Positions 43,402-52,457 of a stretch of 64,000 bases of DNA are shown here, in pieces. Every line of letters starts with the position of its first letter. Position 1 is the first letter of the stretch. The stretch is from Emticicia sp. C21. Its GTDB lineage: Bacteria > Bacteroidota > Bacteroidia > Cytophagales > Spirosomataceae. The notes below the pieces were generated by a model. The model ran no database searches and had not been told where the DNA came from. It worked only from the letters and a program-made list of their open reading frames with translations. The stretch is from positions 1-64,000 of the forward strand of contig NZ_QVMT01000017.1 in assembly GCF_003418935.1 (NCBI RefSeq). Reading direction: 5' to 3'. The translations under genes were made by a program, and so were the position numbers.

Positions 43402-45012
43402 ATGGAATCATCCGGTTTACACACGCTCGACTATGTAGTATTCTTTCTATACTTTGTTCTCATACTCGGGTATGGCTACTGGGTATTTCGTAAAAAAAGT
43501 GCTGATAACAACACAGCCAACGGTTATTTCTTGGCAGAAGGTTCGCTTACTTTCTGGGCAATTGGTGCTTCATTGATTGCTTCTAATATTTCGGCAGAAC
43601 ACTTTATCGGTATGTCAGGCTCAGGCTTTGCTATTGGTTTGGCCATATCTTCTTACGAGTGGATGTCGGCTGCTACGCTTTTAGTAGTTGCTGTATTCTT
43701 TCTGCCTGTTTATCTGAGAAACAAGATTTATACCATGCCGCAGTTTTTGCGTCAGCGTTATAATCCCGTAGTAGCTACGACGATGGCTGTTTTCTGGCTA
43801 TTGCTCTATGTGTTTGTAAACCTTACTTCTATTCTTTATCTGGGAGCTTTGGCGTTGGAGGTAACCGCAGGAGTCGATTTCAATATGTCGATTATCGCTC
43901 TAGCAGTTTTTGCTATTATTATCACTATTGGTGGTATGAAAGTGATAGGTTATACTGACGTAATTCAAGTGGTTGTTTTGGTATTAGGTGGATTGATTAC
44001 AACTTATCTGGCAATGGATTTGGTGGCTAAACATTTCGATAAGCCCAATATTCTCAGTGCTTTTGGTACTTTGAAAGAACAAGCGGATTCGCATTTTCAT
44101 ATGATTTTGCCAAAATCCAGCCCTTACTATAAAGACTTACCGGGTTTAACGGTAATCATAGGTGCTATGTGGGTAAATAACCTGAATTACTGGGGTTGCA
44201 ATCAATATATTGTACAACGTACTCTGGGAGCTGACCTAAAAACTGCCCGCCAAGGGATCGTCTTTGCCGCTTTCCTAAAATTATTGATTCCCTTAATTGT
44301 AGTTATTCCGGGTATTGCTGCTTTTGTATTATATCAGAATGGGGTATTTCAAAAAGAAATGTTAGATGCAGCAGGAGTTGTAAAACCTGATCATGCCTAT
44401 CCGGTTCTTTTGAATTTATTACCATCAGGACTGAAAGGGATTGCTTTTGCTGCTTTAACCGCTGCCATTGTAGCCTCATTAGCCGGAAAAGCCAATAGTA
44501 TCTCAACGATTTTTTCTTTAGATATTTATAAAATTTATATCAGACCTGATGCTTCTGACAAACATCTGGTAAAAGTAGGTCGTATTGCAGTATGGGTAGC
44601 TATGGGTATTGCGGCATTGATTGCGCCACAACTACGTGTACTTGACCAAGCTTATCAGTTTGTGCAGGAGTATTCAAGCTTTATTACCCCGGGAGTTTTT
44701 GCTATTTTCTTCTTAGGTTTATTCTGGAAACGTACTACAGGCACTGCTGCCTTGGTTGCTGCATTATTGACTATTCCATTATCTTTAGGTGGTAAACTCT
44801 GGTTTGAAGAAATTCCTTTCCTTGACCGCATGGGTATTATCTTTCTGATTTTAGTAGCACTTATGGTAGCTATCAGTTTGACATCGAAAAATGCAGATAA
44901 TGCTAAAGGCATGGACATTGGAGTGCCTAAGCCCAATTTCACGACTGGATTTATCATTTATAGTATTATTATCTGCGGGGTTCTAGTAGCTTTATATACA
45001 GCCTTCTGGTGA
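43402..45012 (+). CDS. Sodium/solute symporter, probable inositol transporter
   Basis: This 536-residue SSS-family protein should have about 14 membrane helices. It starts LHTLDYVVFFLYFVLILGYG; helix 2 contains FWAIGASLIASNISAEHFIG, the family's sodium/substrate region, followed by a GLAISSYEWMSA segment. A SGLT-like RTLGADLKTARQGIVFAAF motif and further helices follow. Its place inside the operon between iolG and the aldolase gene argues for inositol (or inosose) as substrate, in line with SGLT/SMIT-like inositol carriers. Substrate is inferred from context. Confidence 0.92.
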   Translation: MESSGLHTLDYVVFFLYFVLILGYGYWVFRKKSADNNTANGYFLAEGSLTFWAIGASLIASNISAEHFIGMSGSGFAIGLAISSYEWMSAATLLVVAVFFLPVYLRNKIYTMPQFLRQRYNPVVATTMAVFWLLLYVFVNLTSILYLGALALEVTAGVDFNMSIIALAVFAIIITIGGMKVIGYTDVIQVVVLVLGGLITTYLAMDLVAKHFDKPNILSAFGTLKEQADSHFHMILPKSSPYYKDLPGLTVIIGAMWVNNLNYWGCNQYIVQRTLGADLKTARQGIVFAAFLKLLIPLIVVIPGIAAFVLYQNGVFQKEMLDAAGVVKPDHAYPVLLNLLPSGLKGIAFAALTAAIVASLAGKANSISTIFSLDIYKIYIRPDASDKHLVKVGRIAVWVAMGIAALIAPQLRVLDQAYQFVQEYSSFITPGVFAIFFLGLFWKRTTGTAALVAALLTIPLSLGGKLWFEEIPFLDRMGIIFLILVALMVAISLTSKNADNAKGMDIGVPKPNFTTGFIIYSIIICGVLVALYTAFW

Positions 45013-45053
45013 GACTAGTTTGGACTAATTTAAGATTATCAATATTTATTTAC

Positions 45054-45090
45054 TGCGAACGGGACGCGAACGTCGCCCGGCTCGCGCCAC
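45054..45090 (+). repeat. GC-rich imperfect hairpin in the gap before the aldolase gene
   Basis: A roughly 37-bp patch of very high GC content sits in the 90-bp gap between the symporter and aldolase genes, while the rest of the gap is AT-rich. It can fold as GCG.CGGG.CG opposite CG.CCCG..CGC with small bulges. It could be an mRNA-stabilising or attenuating hairpin or a REP-like repeat unit; only one copy is recognised in this window. Confidence 0.4.
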
Positions 45091-45102
45091 AATTTTTTAA
45101 CA

Positions 45103-46047
45103 ATGCTTTTAACAACCAAAGAAATATTCAGGAAGAGTTATGGCAAATATGGTATTCCTGCCGTAAATGTCTTTTTTATGGAAGAGGTGCACGGCCTTTT
45201 TGCAGCCGCAGAAAAAGCCAATGCTCCTTTTATTATACAGACTACTCCCTTTGCCCGTGATTATGCTCATCCTAAGATGTTGCTTGCCATGATTGAGGCA
45301 GCGGCCAAGATTTATTCGAAAGTAGTTTACGCAGTGCATGTAGATCATGGAGTGGAAGAACATATTTATGATGCCATTGATAGTGGAGGGTATAGCTCAG
45401 TGATGATTGATGCCTCTCATGATGATTTTGATACCAACGTAGCACGTACCAAAGCTGTTGTTGACAGAGCACATGCCAAAGGCATTAGTGTTGAAGCAGA
45501 ATTGGGTGTACTGGCAGGTATTGAAGATGATATTGTCATCGAAGCAGGAAAATCGTCTTATACCAATCCAAAAGATGTAGAAAGATTTGTAAAAGCAACC
45601 GATTGCGATTGTCTGGCAATTGCTGTTGGGACTAGTCATGGGGCCTATAAATTCAAAGGCAAACAAGGAATTCAGTTTCATATATTAGAAGAAATTCAGC
45701 AGCGTTTACCTGAGTTTCCATTGGTATTGCATGGTGGTTCATCAGTCAATCCTGAGGAAATTCGTCGTATTAATAATGCAGGTGGCGCTTTGAAAGAAGA
45801 TGCCCAGGGCGTATCGATGGCCGAAATCCAGAAAGCTATCAGCCTGGGCGTTTGTAAAATAAATATTGCTACGGATACCAGATTATTATGGACAAGAGTA
45901 ACACGTGAGTTTTTCAGAGATACCCCGGAACAATTTGCCCCAACATCACCTGGTAAAGTTCTGATGGAAGAATACGTAAAATTCATGCTCAATAAATTTG
46001 ACGATTTCGGCACCACAGGTAAAGGAGTCGACTTTGGAATTAGTTAA
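45103..46047 (+). CDS. Class II aldolase, probable 5-dehydro-2-deoxyphosphogluconate aldolase (IolJ role)
   Basis: This 314-residue zinc aldolase resembles class II fructose-bisphosphate aldolases. The start KEIFRKSYGKYGIPAVNVFF and the box VYAVHVDHGVEEHIYDAIDS (catalytic Asp, zinc His) are clear. Other zinc-site residues lie in ISVEAELGVLAG (Glu), AIAVGTSHGAYKF (His) and LVLHGGSSVNPEEIRR (His), then NIATDTRLLWTR. In the inositol pathway an aldolase splits DKGP into DHAP and malonate semialdehyde; IolJ of Bacillus is of this class. The operon context strongly supports that role, though FBP aldolase activity cannot be excluded. Confidence 0.9.
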   Translation: MLLTTKEIFRKSYGKYGIPAVNVFFMEEVHGLFAAAEKANAPFIIQTTPFARDYAHPKMLLAMIEAAAKIYSKVVYAVHVDHGVEEHIYDAIDSGGYSSVMIDASHDDFDTNVARTKAVVDRAHAKGISVEAELGVLAGIEDDIVIEAGKSSYTNPKDVERFVKATDCDCLAIAVGTSHGAYKFKGKQGIQFHILEEIQQRLPEFPLVLHGGSSVNPEEIRRINNAGGALKEDAQGVSMAEIQKAISLGVCKINIATDTRLLWTRVTREFFRDTPEQFAPTSPGKVLMEEYVKFMLNKFDDFGTTGKGVDFGIS

Positions 46048-46096
46048 GAGTGAAATAATAATCACTCAATCGCTCATTCACTCAATCACCAATGAA

Positions 46097-47962
46097 ATGA
46101 CTATCAAGCTAACCGTTGCACAGGCAACTATAAAATTCTTAAAAAACCAGTTCATCGAAAGAGATGGTATTGAACAACCTTATTTTGGAGGTTGCTTCGG
46201 TATTTTCGGTCATGGTAATGTAGCTGGTCTAGGGCAGGCATTGCAACAAAACCCTGATTTTCGGTATTATCAATGCCGTAATGAGCAATCGATGGTGCAT
46301 ACAGCCGTTGCTTATGCTAAGGTAAAAAACCGTTTAGGTGCTATGGTTTGTACGTCTTCGATAGGCCCCGGTGCTACCAATATGATAACCGGAGCTGCCC
46401 TGGCTACCATCAATCGCTTACCTGTGTTACTTTTACCAGGTGATATTTTTGCTACTCGTGAGCCAAACCCTGTTTTACAACAATTAGAAAGTAGTGTTAC
46501 ACAAGATATATCGGTTAATGATTGTTTTAAGCCAGTGTCTAAATACTGGGATAGAATCAGCAGGCCGGAACAATTGATATACTCTTTGCCTGAAGTGATG
46601 CGGGTGCTTACTTCGCAGGCGGAAATGGGAACAGTTACGCTTTCGATGCCGCAAGATGTACAGACCTTTGCCTATGAATACCCTGAAGAATTATTCAGGA
46701 AAAGAGTATGGAATGTAGCCCGTCCTAGGCCCGATGTGACTGCTTTGAAAAAAGCGGCTGAATTGATTCGTAACGCAAAATCTCCTGTAATTGTGGCAGG
46801 TGGTGGTGCTACTTATAGTGATGCTAACACTATATTACACCAGTTTGCTACTAAAACGGGTATTCCTGTTGGCGAAACCTTTGCTGGTAAAGGAGCAGTT
46901 CGTTATGATGCACCTTATGCTATCGGTGGTTTAGGTGCTACTGGTACTAAGTATGCTATTGAAATTGCGAATGAAGCGGATGTAGTAATTGGTATCGGCA
47001 CACGCTATAGCGATTTTACTACAGCATCAAAATCAATTTTCCAGAATACTGATGTGAAGTTTGTTAATATAAATATTTCTGATTTTGATGCGTTTAAGCA
47101 TGCTGCCTTGCCATTGGTGGGTGATGCAAAAGCAACTTTAGAAGAATTGGCTGAGCTATTGGGTGATTTTGAAGTTTCTGCTGATTACAGAGCACGAGTT
47201 GAACAAATGAATAAAGCCTGGGATGATGAAGTAACCCAGATTTATGCTGAGGGCAATGGTACAGTACCTCCTATTGATCAAGCCATCGTAATTGGTACTT
47301 TAAATAGTTTCATGGAAGATCGGGATATTATGATTAATGCTTCGGGCTCCGCCCCAGGAGATTTACATAAACTATGGCGCGCTACTGACCCTAAGAATTT
47401 CCATCTGGAATATGGATTCTCTACGATGGGTTATGAAATTGCTGCAGGTTTAGGAGCTAAAATGGCTGATACTTCAAGAGAAGTATATGTAATTTGTGGC
47501 GATGGTGGTTACCTGATGAATAATCATGAGATTGTTACGGCTATTCAGGAGGGGTATCGTTTTACAATTTTATTGCTTAACAACAATGGGTTTGCCAGCA
47601 TCGGTGGTTTATCTCAAAGTATTGGTAGTGAACGTTTCGGAACAAGATATGTGTATCGTGATGAAAACACCGGACAATTATCAGGAGATTTCCTACCTGT
47701 TGATTTAGCTAAAAATGCTGAGAGTCTGGGAGCAGTAGTTATTAAAGCTACTGATAAAGAATCTTTAGAAAACGCATTAGCCGAATCGAAGAAACAAGAT
47801 AGAACAACAGTTATTTACATAGAAACGAGCTTATATCGTACTGTTAAAGGCTATAATGCCTGGTGGGAGGTTCCTATTGCAGAAGTTTCAGAATCAGAAG
47901 GTGTGCAAAAAGCTTATGAGACTTATAAGGAGAATAAAAAGACACAGAAGATTTATTTATAA
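46097..47962 (+). CDS. iolD: 3D-(3,5/4)-trihydroxycyclohexane-1,2-dione acylhydrolase
   Basis: This 621-residue thiamine-diphosphate enzyme opens the six-membered ring of trihydroxycyclohexanedione to 5-deoxy-glucuronate. The N-terminal PYR domain includes FGIFGHGNVAGLGQAL and the RNEQSMVHTAVAYAK segment with the catalytic Glu. A central domain starts AAELIRNAKSPVIVAGGGA. In the PP domain, the ThDP motif begins VICGDGGYLMNN and ends LLLNNNGF, the GDG-(N)26-NN pattern. Start 46097 (MTIKLTVAQATIKFL) was chosen over an upstream in-frame start at 45998 that overlaps the aldolase gene. Confidence 0.95.
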   Translation: MTIKLTVAQATIKFLKNQFIERDGIEQPYFGGCFGIFGHGNVAGLGQALQQNPDFRYYQCRNEQSMVHTAVAYAKVKNRLGAMVCTSSIGPGATNMITGAALATINRLPVLLLPGDIFATREPNPVLQQLESSVTQDISVNDCFKPVSKYWDRISRPEQLIYSLPEVMRVLTSQAEMGTVTLSMPQDVQTFAYEYPEELFRKRVWNVARPRPDVTALKKAAELIRNAKSPVIVAGGGATYSDANTILHQFATKTGIPVGETFAGKGAVRYDAPYAIGGLGATGTKYAIEIANEADVVIGIGTRYSDFTTASKSIFQNTDVKFVNINISDFDAFKHAALPLVGDAKATLEELAELLGDFEVSADYRARVEQMNKAWDDEVTQIYAEGNGTVPPIDQAIVIGTLNSFMEDRDIMINASGSAPGDLHKLWRATDPKNFHLEYGFSTMGYEIAAGLGAKMADTSREVYVICGDGGYLMNNHEIVTAIQEGYRFTILLLNNNGFASIGGLSQSIGSERFGTRYVYRDENTGQLSGDFLPVDLAKNAESLGAVVIKATDKESLENALAESKKQDRTTVIYIETSLYRTVKGYNAWWEVPIAEVSESEGVQKAYETYKENKKTQKIYL

Positions 47963-48008
47963 TTTAATTATCTATTCAAGACATACAACGTACTAACGTA
48001 TTATTCAT

Positions 48009-48908
48009 ATGAGTGCTCAAAATATCAAATTAGGTGTAGCTCCTATCAATTGGACAAACGATGATCTACCGGAATTAGGTGCAGAAAATACTTTCGAACA
48101 ATGTATTAGCGAAATGGCTCTTGCAGGCTTTGCAGGTTGTGAGGTAGGAAACAAATATCCACGTGATACGGAGGTTTTGAAGAAGGCCTTGAATTTACGA
48201 GATCTGCAAATTGCCAATCAATGGTTCAGCTATGAATTGACTACTAAATCTTTGCAGGAGAATATCACAGAGTTCAACAAATTGCTTGACTTCCTTGGGG
48301 CGATGGGTTGCACGATTGTAGGTGGTGGAGAAACTGGCAATAGTTGCCAGGGTAAACCCGTTCCTGTTTTTGAGGGTAAAGGCATGTTACATTCGGCTGC
48401 TGACTGGAAAAAATATGGTGAGAATATGAATGAATTAGGTAAGATAGCTTCAGACAGAGGTTTTAAATTGTCTTTCCATCATCATATGGGTACCATTGTT
48501 CAGACTATGGAGGAAACGGACAAGTTTCTGGAAAATACCAATCCTGATTATGTATATCTGAACTACGATTGCGGTCACTTCTATTTTGCAGGAGAAGACC
48601 CGGTTGCAGCATTGAAAAAATATGTGAGCCGTGTAGGACATGTGCATTTAAAAGATGTTCGTCCGAAAGTATTACAAAAAGTACATGATGAAAAATGGAG
48701 TTTTTTGACTGCCGTTAAGAACGGTGCATTTACCGTTCCGGGAGATGTAGAAGGTTGTATGAATTTTCCGGCAATATTCTCTATCTTGCAAGAAAATAGC
48801 TATAAAGGCTGGGCAATTGTAGAGGCAGAACAAGACCCTGCCAAAGCTAATCCTTTAGAATATGCTTTAATAGCACGAAATTATATAAAAAAGAACCTCG
48901 GTATATGA
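48009..48908 (+). CDS. iolE: Inosose dehydratase
   Basis: This 299-residue TIM-barrel enzyme dehydrates 2-keto-myo-inositol to the trihydroxycyclohexanedione that IolD uses. It starts IKLGVAPINWTNDDLPELG, the typical IolE start. Metal-site residues are in the GFAGCEVGNKYPRD, LSFHHHMGTIVQT and YDCGHFYFAGEDP segments, and a final WAIVEAEQDP with Glu. It precedes the LacI-type regulator gene with a 4-nt ATGA overlap, so translation is probably coupled. It is the eighth gene of the operon. Confidence 0.95.
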   Translation: MSAQNIKLGVAPINWTNDDLPELGAENTFEQCISEMALAGFAGCEVGNKYPRDTEVLKKALNLRDLQIANQWFSYELTTKSLQENITEFNKLLDFLGAMGCTIVGGGETGNSCQGKPVPVFEGKGMLHSAADWKKYGENMNELGKIASDRGFKLSFHHHMGTIVQTMEETDKFLENTNPDYVYLNYDCGHFYFAGEDPVAALKKYVSRVGHVHLKDVRPKVLQKVHDEKWSFLTAVKNGAFTVPGDVEGCMNFPAIFSILQENSYKGWAIVEAEQDPAKANPLEYALIARNYIKKNLGI

Positions 48909-49948
48909 GTGGACAGTCTCAAATTACCATTAAAGATATTGCCAGAAAATTCAAATGTTCGCCCTCGACCGTGTCGAGGGCATTGAATGACCACGACGCT
49001 ATCAATATTGATACACGTAAAACCATTCAGGAATATGCTAAAAAAATGAATTATCAACGAAATCAGGTTTCGTTGAGCTTATTGAATAAAAAGACCTACT
49101 CCCTGGGTGTCGTTGTCCCCTCTCTTAAATACAGTAACCTTGAAGCCTCAGTTATTGAAGGCTTACAATCGGTTTTGCAACCCTTAGGTTATACTATCAG
49201 CATCTTTATTTCGCAGGAAAGTCACGAGATTGAAGCACAAAATGTTGAGCAATTATTGGCCAGCCGTGTAGATGCCATTTTCCTTTCTGTGAGTCAGGAG
49301 ACTTATAATTTAGGTTTTTATGGGCATTTTGATAGAATCATCAATGCCAATAAGAGCCTTATCTTTATTGACCGTGATTATGAGGGCTTTAAATCGAGCC
49401 GGGTCGTAGTAGATGATTATCAGGGAGCATACATTGCCGTAGAACACCTAATTAAAATGGGTTGCAAAAGAATTGCCCATTTGAAGGGTCAGAGTGGTAC
49501 TTCGGTATCCGAAAAGCGCTTAGAGGGTTATATAGATGCTTTAAAAAATCATGGGATGTCAATTGATGAAGATCTGATTCAGACCTCAGGCTTTCTATCA
49601 GACAGAGCAATTTTCCCAACTAAAACGCTATTAGATAATCCAAATAGACCAGATGGGATTTTTGCTGTAAATGATCGCGCGGCTATTGGTGCTTTATCTG
49701 TAATTCGTTCAGAAGGATTAAGTGTACCTGCCGATATTGCCGTAGTTGGTTTTGATAATGACCCTTCTTCAGCCTATATCACTCCTTCATTGACAACTAT
49801 TTCGCAGCCAAGTTTTGAAATTGGCAGGGAGGCTGCTCAGCTTTTTCTGAACTCGCAGAATGTAGAAAAAGAGGGAGAAGCAAAATTTGAAAAAATTATA
49901 CTTCCCCCTGAATTATTGATTCGTGAATCTTCCTTGAAAATTCTCTAA
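48905..49948 (+). CDS. LacI-family transcriptional regulator of the inositol operon
   Basis: This 347-residue repressor/activator has a LacI helix-turn-helix (TIKDIARKFKCSPSTVSRAL, about 9-28) with the hinge helix in the segment ending NQVSLSLLNKK. The periplasmic-binding-protein-like effector domain covers about 60-340 (YSLGVVVPSLKYSNLEASVI, VVVDDYQGAYIAVEHLI, RPDGIFAVNDRAAIGALSVI). The gene overlaps iolE by 4 nt and is the last of the operon, so it is most likely autoregulated through the tandem AAACGTTT-core sites at 38654-38688. The effector is probably an inositol-pathway intermediate; this is inference. Confidence 0.92.
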   Translation: MSGQSQITIKDIARKFKCSPSTVSRALNDHDAINIDTRKTIQEYAKKMNYQRNQVSLSLLNKKTYSLGVVVPSLKYSNLEASVIEGLQSVLQPLGYTISIFISQESHEIEAQNVEQLLASRVDAIFLSVSQETYNLGFYGHFDRIINANKSLIFIDRDYEGFKSSRVVVDDYQGAYIAVEHLIKMGCKRIAHLKGQSGTSVSEKRLEGYIDALKNHGMSIDEDLIQTSGFLSDRAIFPTKTLLDNPNRPDGIFAVNDRAAIGALSVIRSEGLSVPADIAVVGFDNDPSSAYITPSLTTISQPSFEIGREAAQLFLNSQNVEKEGEAKFEKIILPPELLIRESSLKIL

Positions 49949-49957
49949 CATTCTTTA

Positions 49958-50818
49958 TTAAGATAGCGTATCTTTAAACAGTCTTAAAGTGCGTTCCCAT
50001 GCCAGTTTTGCTGCCTCCGGGCTATAGCGTGTCGGTGCAGTATCGTTATTGAAAGCATGGTTGGCGCCTTCATATACGTATAACTCATATCTAGTTCCTG
50101 CAGCTTTTAATGCAGTCTCATAAGCCGGGATACCTGCATTTACTCTTTCATCCAGGCCACCATAGTGTAATTGTAGGGCTGCTTTTATTTTGGGCACATC
50201 CACTGCATCTGCCTGACGGCCGTAGTATGCCACTGCTGCATTGAGTTCAGGTGAATTTACTGCCAATTGGTTGGCTAGCCCCCCACCCCAACAAAAACCC
50301 ACAACACCTGTTTTGCCATTACTTTCAGGTCTTGCCCGAACGTAGTCTAATCCTTTCAGAAAATTATTGATATTCTTTTGCGCATCTAATTTAGCGAATA
50401 ACGCTCTTGCATCATCTTCATTGGCAGGTGTACCTCCAAAGGGTGATAGCGCATCTACTGCTACTGCTAAATAACCCGCTTTAGCTACACGCCTTGCCAC
50501 ATCTTTTATATGTGGATTTAAGCCTCTGTTCTCATGAATTACAATTACTGACCCCAATTTTCCTTTAGCATCTTTTGGTTTGGTCAGATAACCCCGCATA
50601 GTTGTGTCATCTCCTGCAAAGGTGATACTTTCTATAATTAAGTCATCATCTTCTTCATTCACAGTTGCCGCATGTGCATAGTTAACTTCTAATAGAGGTA
50701 GTACAGCCAAAGCTGCAGCGGTGCTTCCGGTAAGCTTGGCTAAGCGTTTCATAAATTCCTCACGACTTAAGGGCTTGTGAGTATACTCGTCAAACAAATT
50801 AATAATTTCTTGATTCAT
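49958..50818 (-). CDS. Dienelactone hydrolase-family protein
   Basis: This 286-residue alpha/beta hydrolase has the DLH nucleophile Cys in GVVGFCWGGGLANQLAV (about 175) and the catalytic His in YEGANHAFNND (about 257); the acid Asp is probably in LHYGGLDERVN (about 221). About residues 20-51 form an internal Tat-like or hydrophobic stretch (SREEFMKRLAKLTGSTAAA, then LAVLPLLEVNYAHA), so the first 20 residues precede an export signal. It converges with the LacI gene, 9 bp apart, with no terminator visible. Substrate unknown; relatives cleave dienelactones or other lactone/ester substrates. Confidence 0.9.
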   Translation of the reverse strand: MNQEIINLFDEYTHKPLSREEFMKRLAKLTGSTAAALAVLPLLEVNYAHAATVNEEDDDLIIESITFAGDDTTMRGYLTKPKDAKGKLGSVIVIHENRGLNPHIKDVARRVAKAGYLAVAVDALSPFGGTPANEDDARALFAKLDAQKNINNFLKGLDYVRARPESNGKTGVVGFCWGGGLANQLAVNSPELNAAVAYYGRQADAVDVPKIKAALQLHYGGLDERVNAGIPAYETALKAAGTRYELYVYEGANHAFNNDTAPTRYSPEAAKLAWERTLRLFKDTLS

Positions 50819-51407
50819 AAACGCGTGCTTTAAATTTTTGAAATATTATACTTGTATTTGGAGGTTATGTTTGAGGCTAACGTTTTTCTCAGCAGTCTTC
50901 ACAGAAAAGTTCTATTTTTTAATCACAGCTTTTGTATTGACAAATATATAAAAAAGAAGCTTGTCGCAAAGCAACAAGCCTTTTTATTAACCTAATTTTA
51001 TATTTAAAATCTTTATCGCTTCTTTAAACATCAAAAGAAAGATGATCTGTTAAGTCGAAAATCTATAAAACTCTGATTACTCTTTTTCGAGTATTTTTTA
51101 TAGATGAAAATCATTTGATTCAGGTTTCACTAATTACTTCACTTTAATGTTTATTTAATTCACATTAATAACTTTTCAACCTAAATTTTGTTCAAAACAA
51201 CTAACAAAAATTATATGTTCAAACATCTATTATACCATCTGGCATATTTTCTCGACAAGTACCCACAATTATTATAAAACAGTCGAGTTTTTTCGACAAC
51301 AAGTCGGTAAAACCCAGTAAACTGTATAAAAGCTTGGTCTTAGATTAATTATATAATTTGTTTATTACCTAATATGTGCGTATTTCGTTATCATTTTTTA
51401 TTCAGGC
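50819..51407. other. Gene-less stretch upstream of the LytS-type kinase gene
   Basis: It holds no supported ORF. It contains a terminator-like hairpin (50957-50986), a 10-bp perfect inverted repeat ATCTATAAAA/TTTTATAGAT (51061-51070 and 51096-51105), and a cluster of GTCGA/TCGAC elements at 51251-51306, where CTCGAC and GTCGAG pair and a T6 run follows. No TAnnTTTG promoter for the kinase gene could be identified. Confidence 0.45.
50957..50986. terminator. Orphan terminator-like hairpin
   Basis: GCTTGT (50959-50964) pairs with ACAAGC (50974-50979), with an inner GC-AAA-GC. T-rich runs follow on both strands. No gene ends nearby, since the nearest gene starts at 50818 and reads away, so it may end an unannotated short transcript. 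Confidence 0.55.
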
Positions 51408-52457
51408 ATGGCTATTCAATTTTTTGTTCAACGTCACCGAATCCTGGTAGTTCATCTGGCATTCTGGTGTTCTTACTTTTCTTTTTTCTTTTATCAGATT
51501 AGCTTTCAGAATGGCGACGAAAGTAGCTATACCCGCCTTTTAATCGACGCACTTGCTCATGTCTCAGTTATAGCCGCTGCCAGTTATATGAATTATTTCT
51601 TTTTTTTGCCCCGGTTTCTTAAACATAAAAATATCTGGCGATACCTATTAGAGTTCATTATTCCCTTTTTCTTACTCCATGTTTTTCTGATTTATGTAAA
51701 AAGGCAGATCTATATTGATAGTGGAGATATTCGACGGATTGAGGTGGTCTATAGTTCAAAATTCTTTATTAAAAGTTTTATCAGCGCCATTTTCATTGTC
51801 GTTTTTGTGGGGATGTTGAAATTTGTGGAAGACTGGTTTGAACTGGAAGCCAGGAAAAAAGAAGTAGAAAACGAAAAACTGATTGCTGAGCTAAGATTTT
51901 TAAAGGCCCAAATTAACCCGCACTTTTTATTCAATACACTCAATAATCTGTATTCGTTGGCATTTACCAATTCGCCTAATACAACGGAGGTGATTGCAAA
52001 GCTATCAAAAATGATGCGCTATATGCTCTATGATTCCAATCATGCCAAAGTGCCTTTAGACAAAGAGATTGAATATATAGAAAATTATATAGGCCTTGAA
52101 AAATTACGGTTGAATCATCAAATACCTATAGATTTTGAAGTAAAAGGCAATACAAATCAGGTAATGATAGTACCTTTGGTATTGATTACGTTCCTGGAAA
52201 ACGCCTTTAAGCATGGTGTAAATGGTAATGATCCTAATTCGTGGGTAAAAGTACTCCTGCATGTAGACGGCAAAAGTTGTACTTATACTGTTGAAAATAG
52301 TACATTGGTCTCAATGAATGGCACTACCCGTGAAAGCTCCGGAATAGGATTGCAAAACCTGAAAAGACGTCTGGAATTAAGCTATCCTAACACTCACGAA
52401 TTAAAAGTAGAAAATAAAGATAGTAAGCATAGTATTCAGTTAAAGTTAGATTTGTGA
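51408..52457 (+). CDS. LytS/YehU-type sensor histidine kinase
   Basis: This 349-residue inner-membrane kinase has four membrane helices in the first 145 residues. A coiled coil (ARKKEVENEKLIAELRFLKA) follows, then the His_kinase box FLKAQINPHFLFNTLNNLYS with the phospho-acceptor His about 177. The ATPase N-box is TFLENAFKHG (about 262-271) and GIGLQNLKRRLELSYP provides the G-box. No extracellular sensor domain is present, so the signal is probably membrane-borne. The stop codon overlaps the start of the LytTR response regulator gene. Confidence 0.93.
   Translation: MAIQFFVQRHRILVVHLAFWCSYFSFFFYQISFQNGDESSYTRLLIDALAHVSVIAAASYMNYFFFLPRFLKHKNIWRYLLEFIIPFFLLHVFLIYVKRQIYIDSGDIRRIEVVYSSKFFIKSFISAIFIVVFVGMLKFVEDWFELEARKKEVENEKLIAELRFLKAQINPHFLFNTLNNLYSLAFTNSPNTTEVIAKLSKMMRYMLYDSNHAKVPLDKEIEYIENYIGLEKLRLNHQIPIDFEVKGNTNQVMIVPLVLITFLENAFKHGVNGNDPNSWVKVLLHVDGKSCTYTVENSTLVSMNGTTRESSGIGLQNLKRRLELSYPNTHELKVENKDSKHSIQLKLDL

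Noticed and set aside
45009-45260. 83-codon frame bridging the GC-rich patch and the aldolase start
   Set aside because: It is out of frame with the aldolase and its protein is not family-like; the aldolase reading frame clearly wins.
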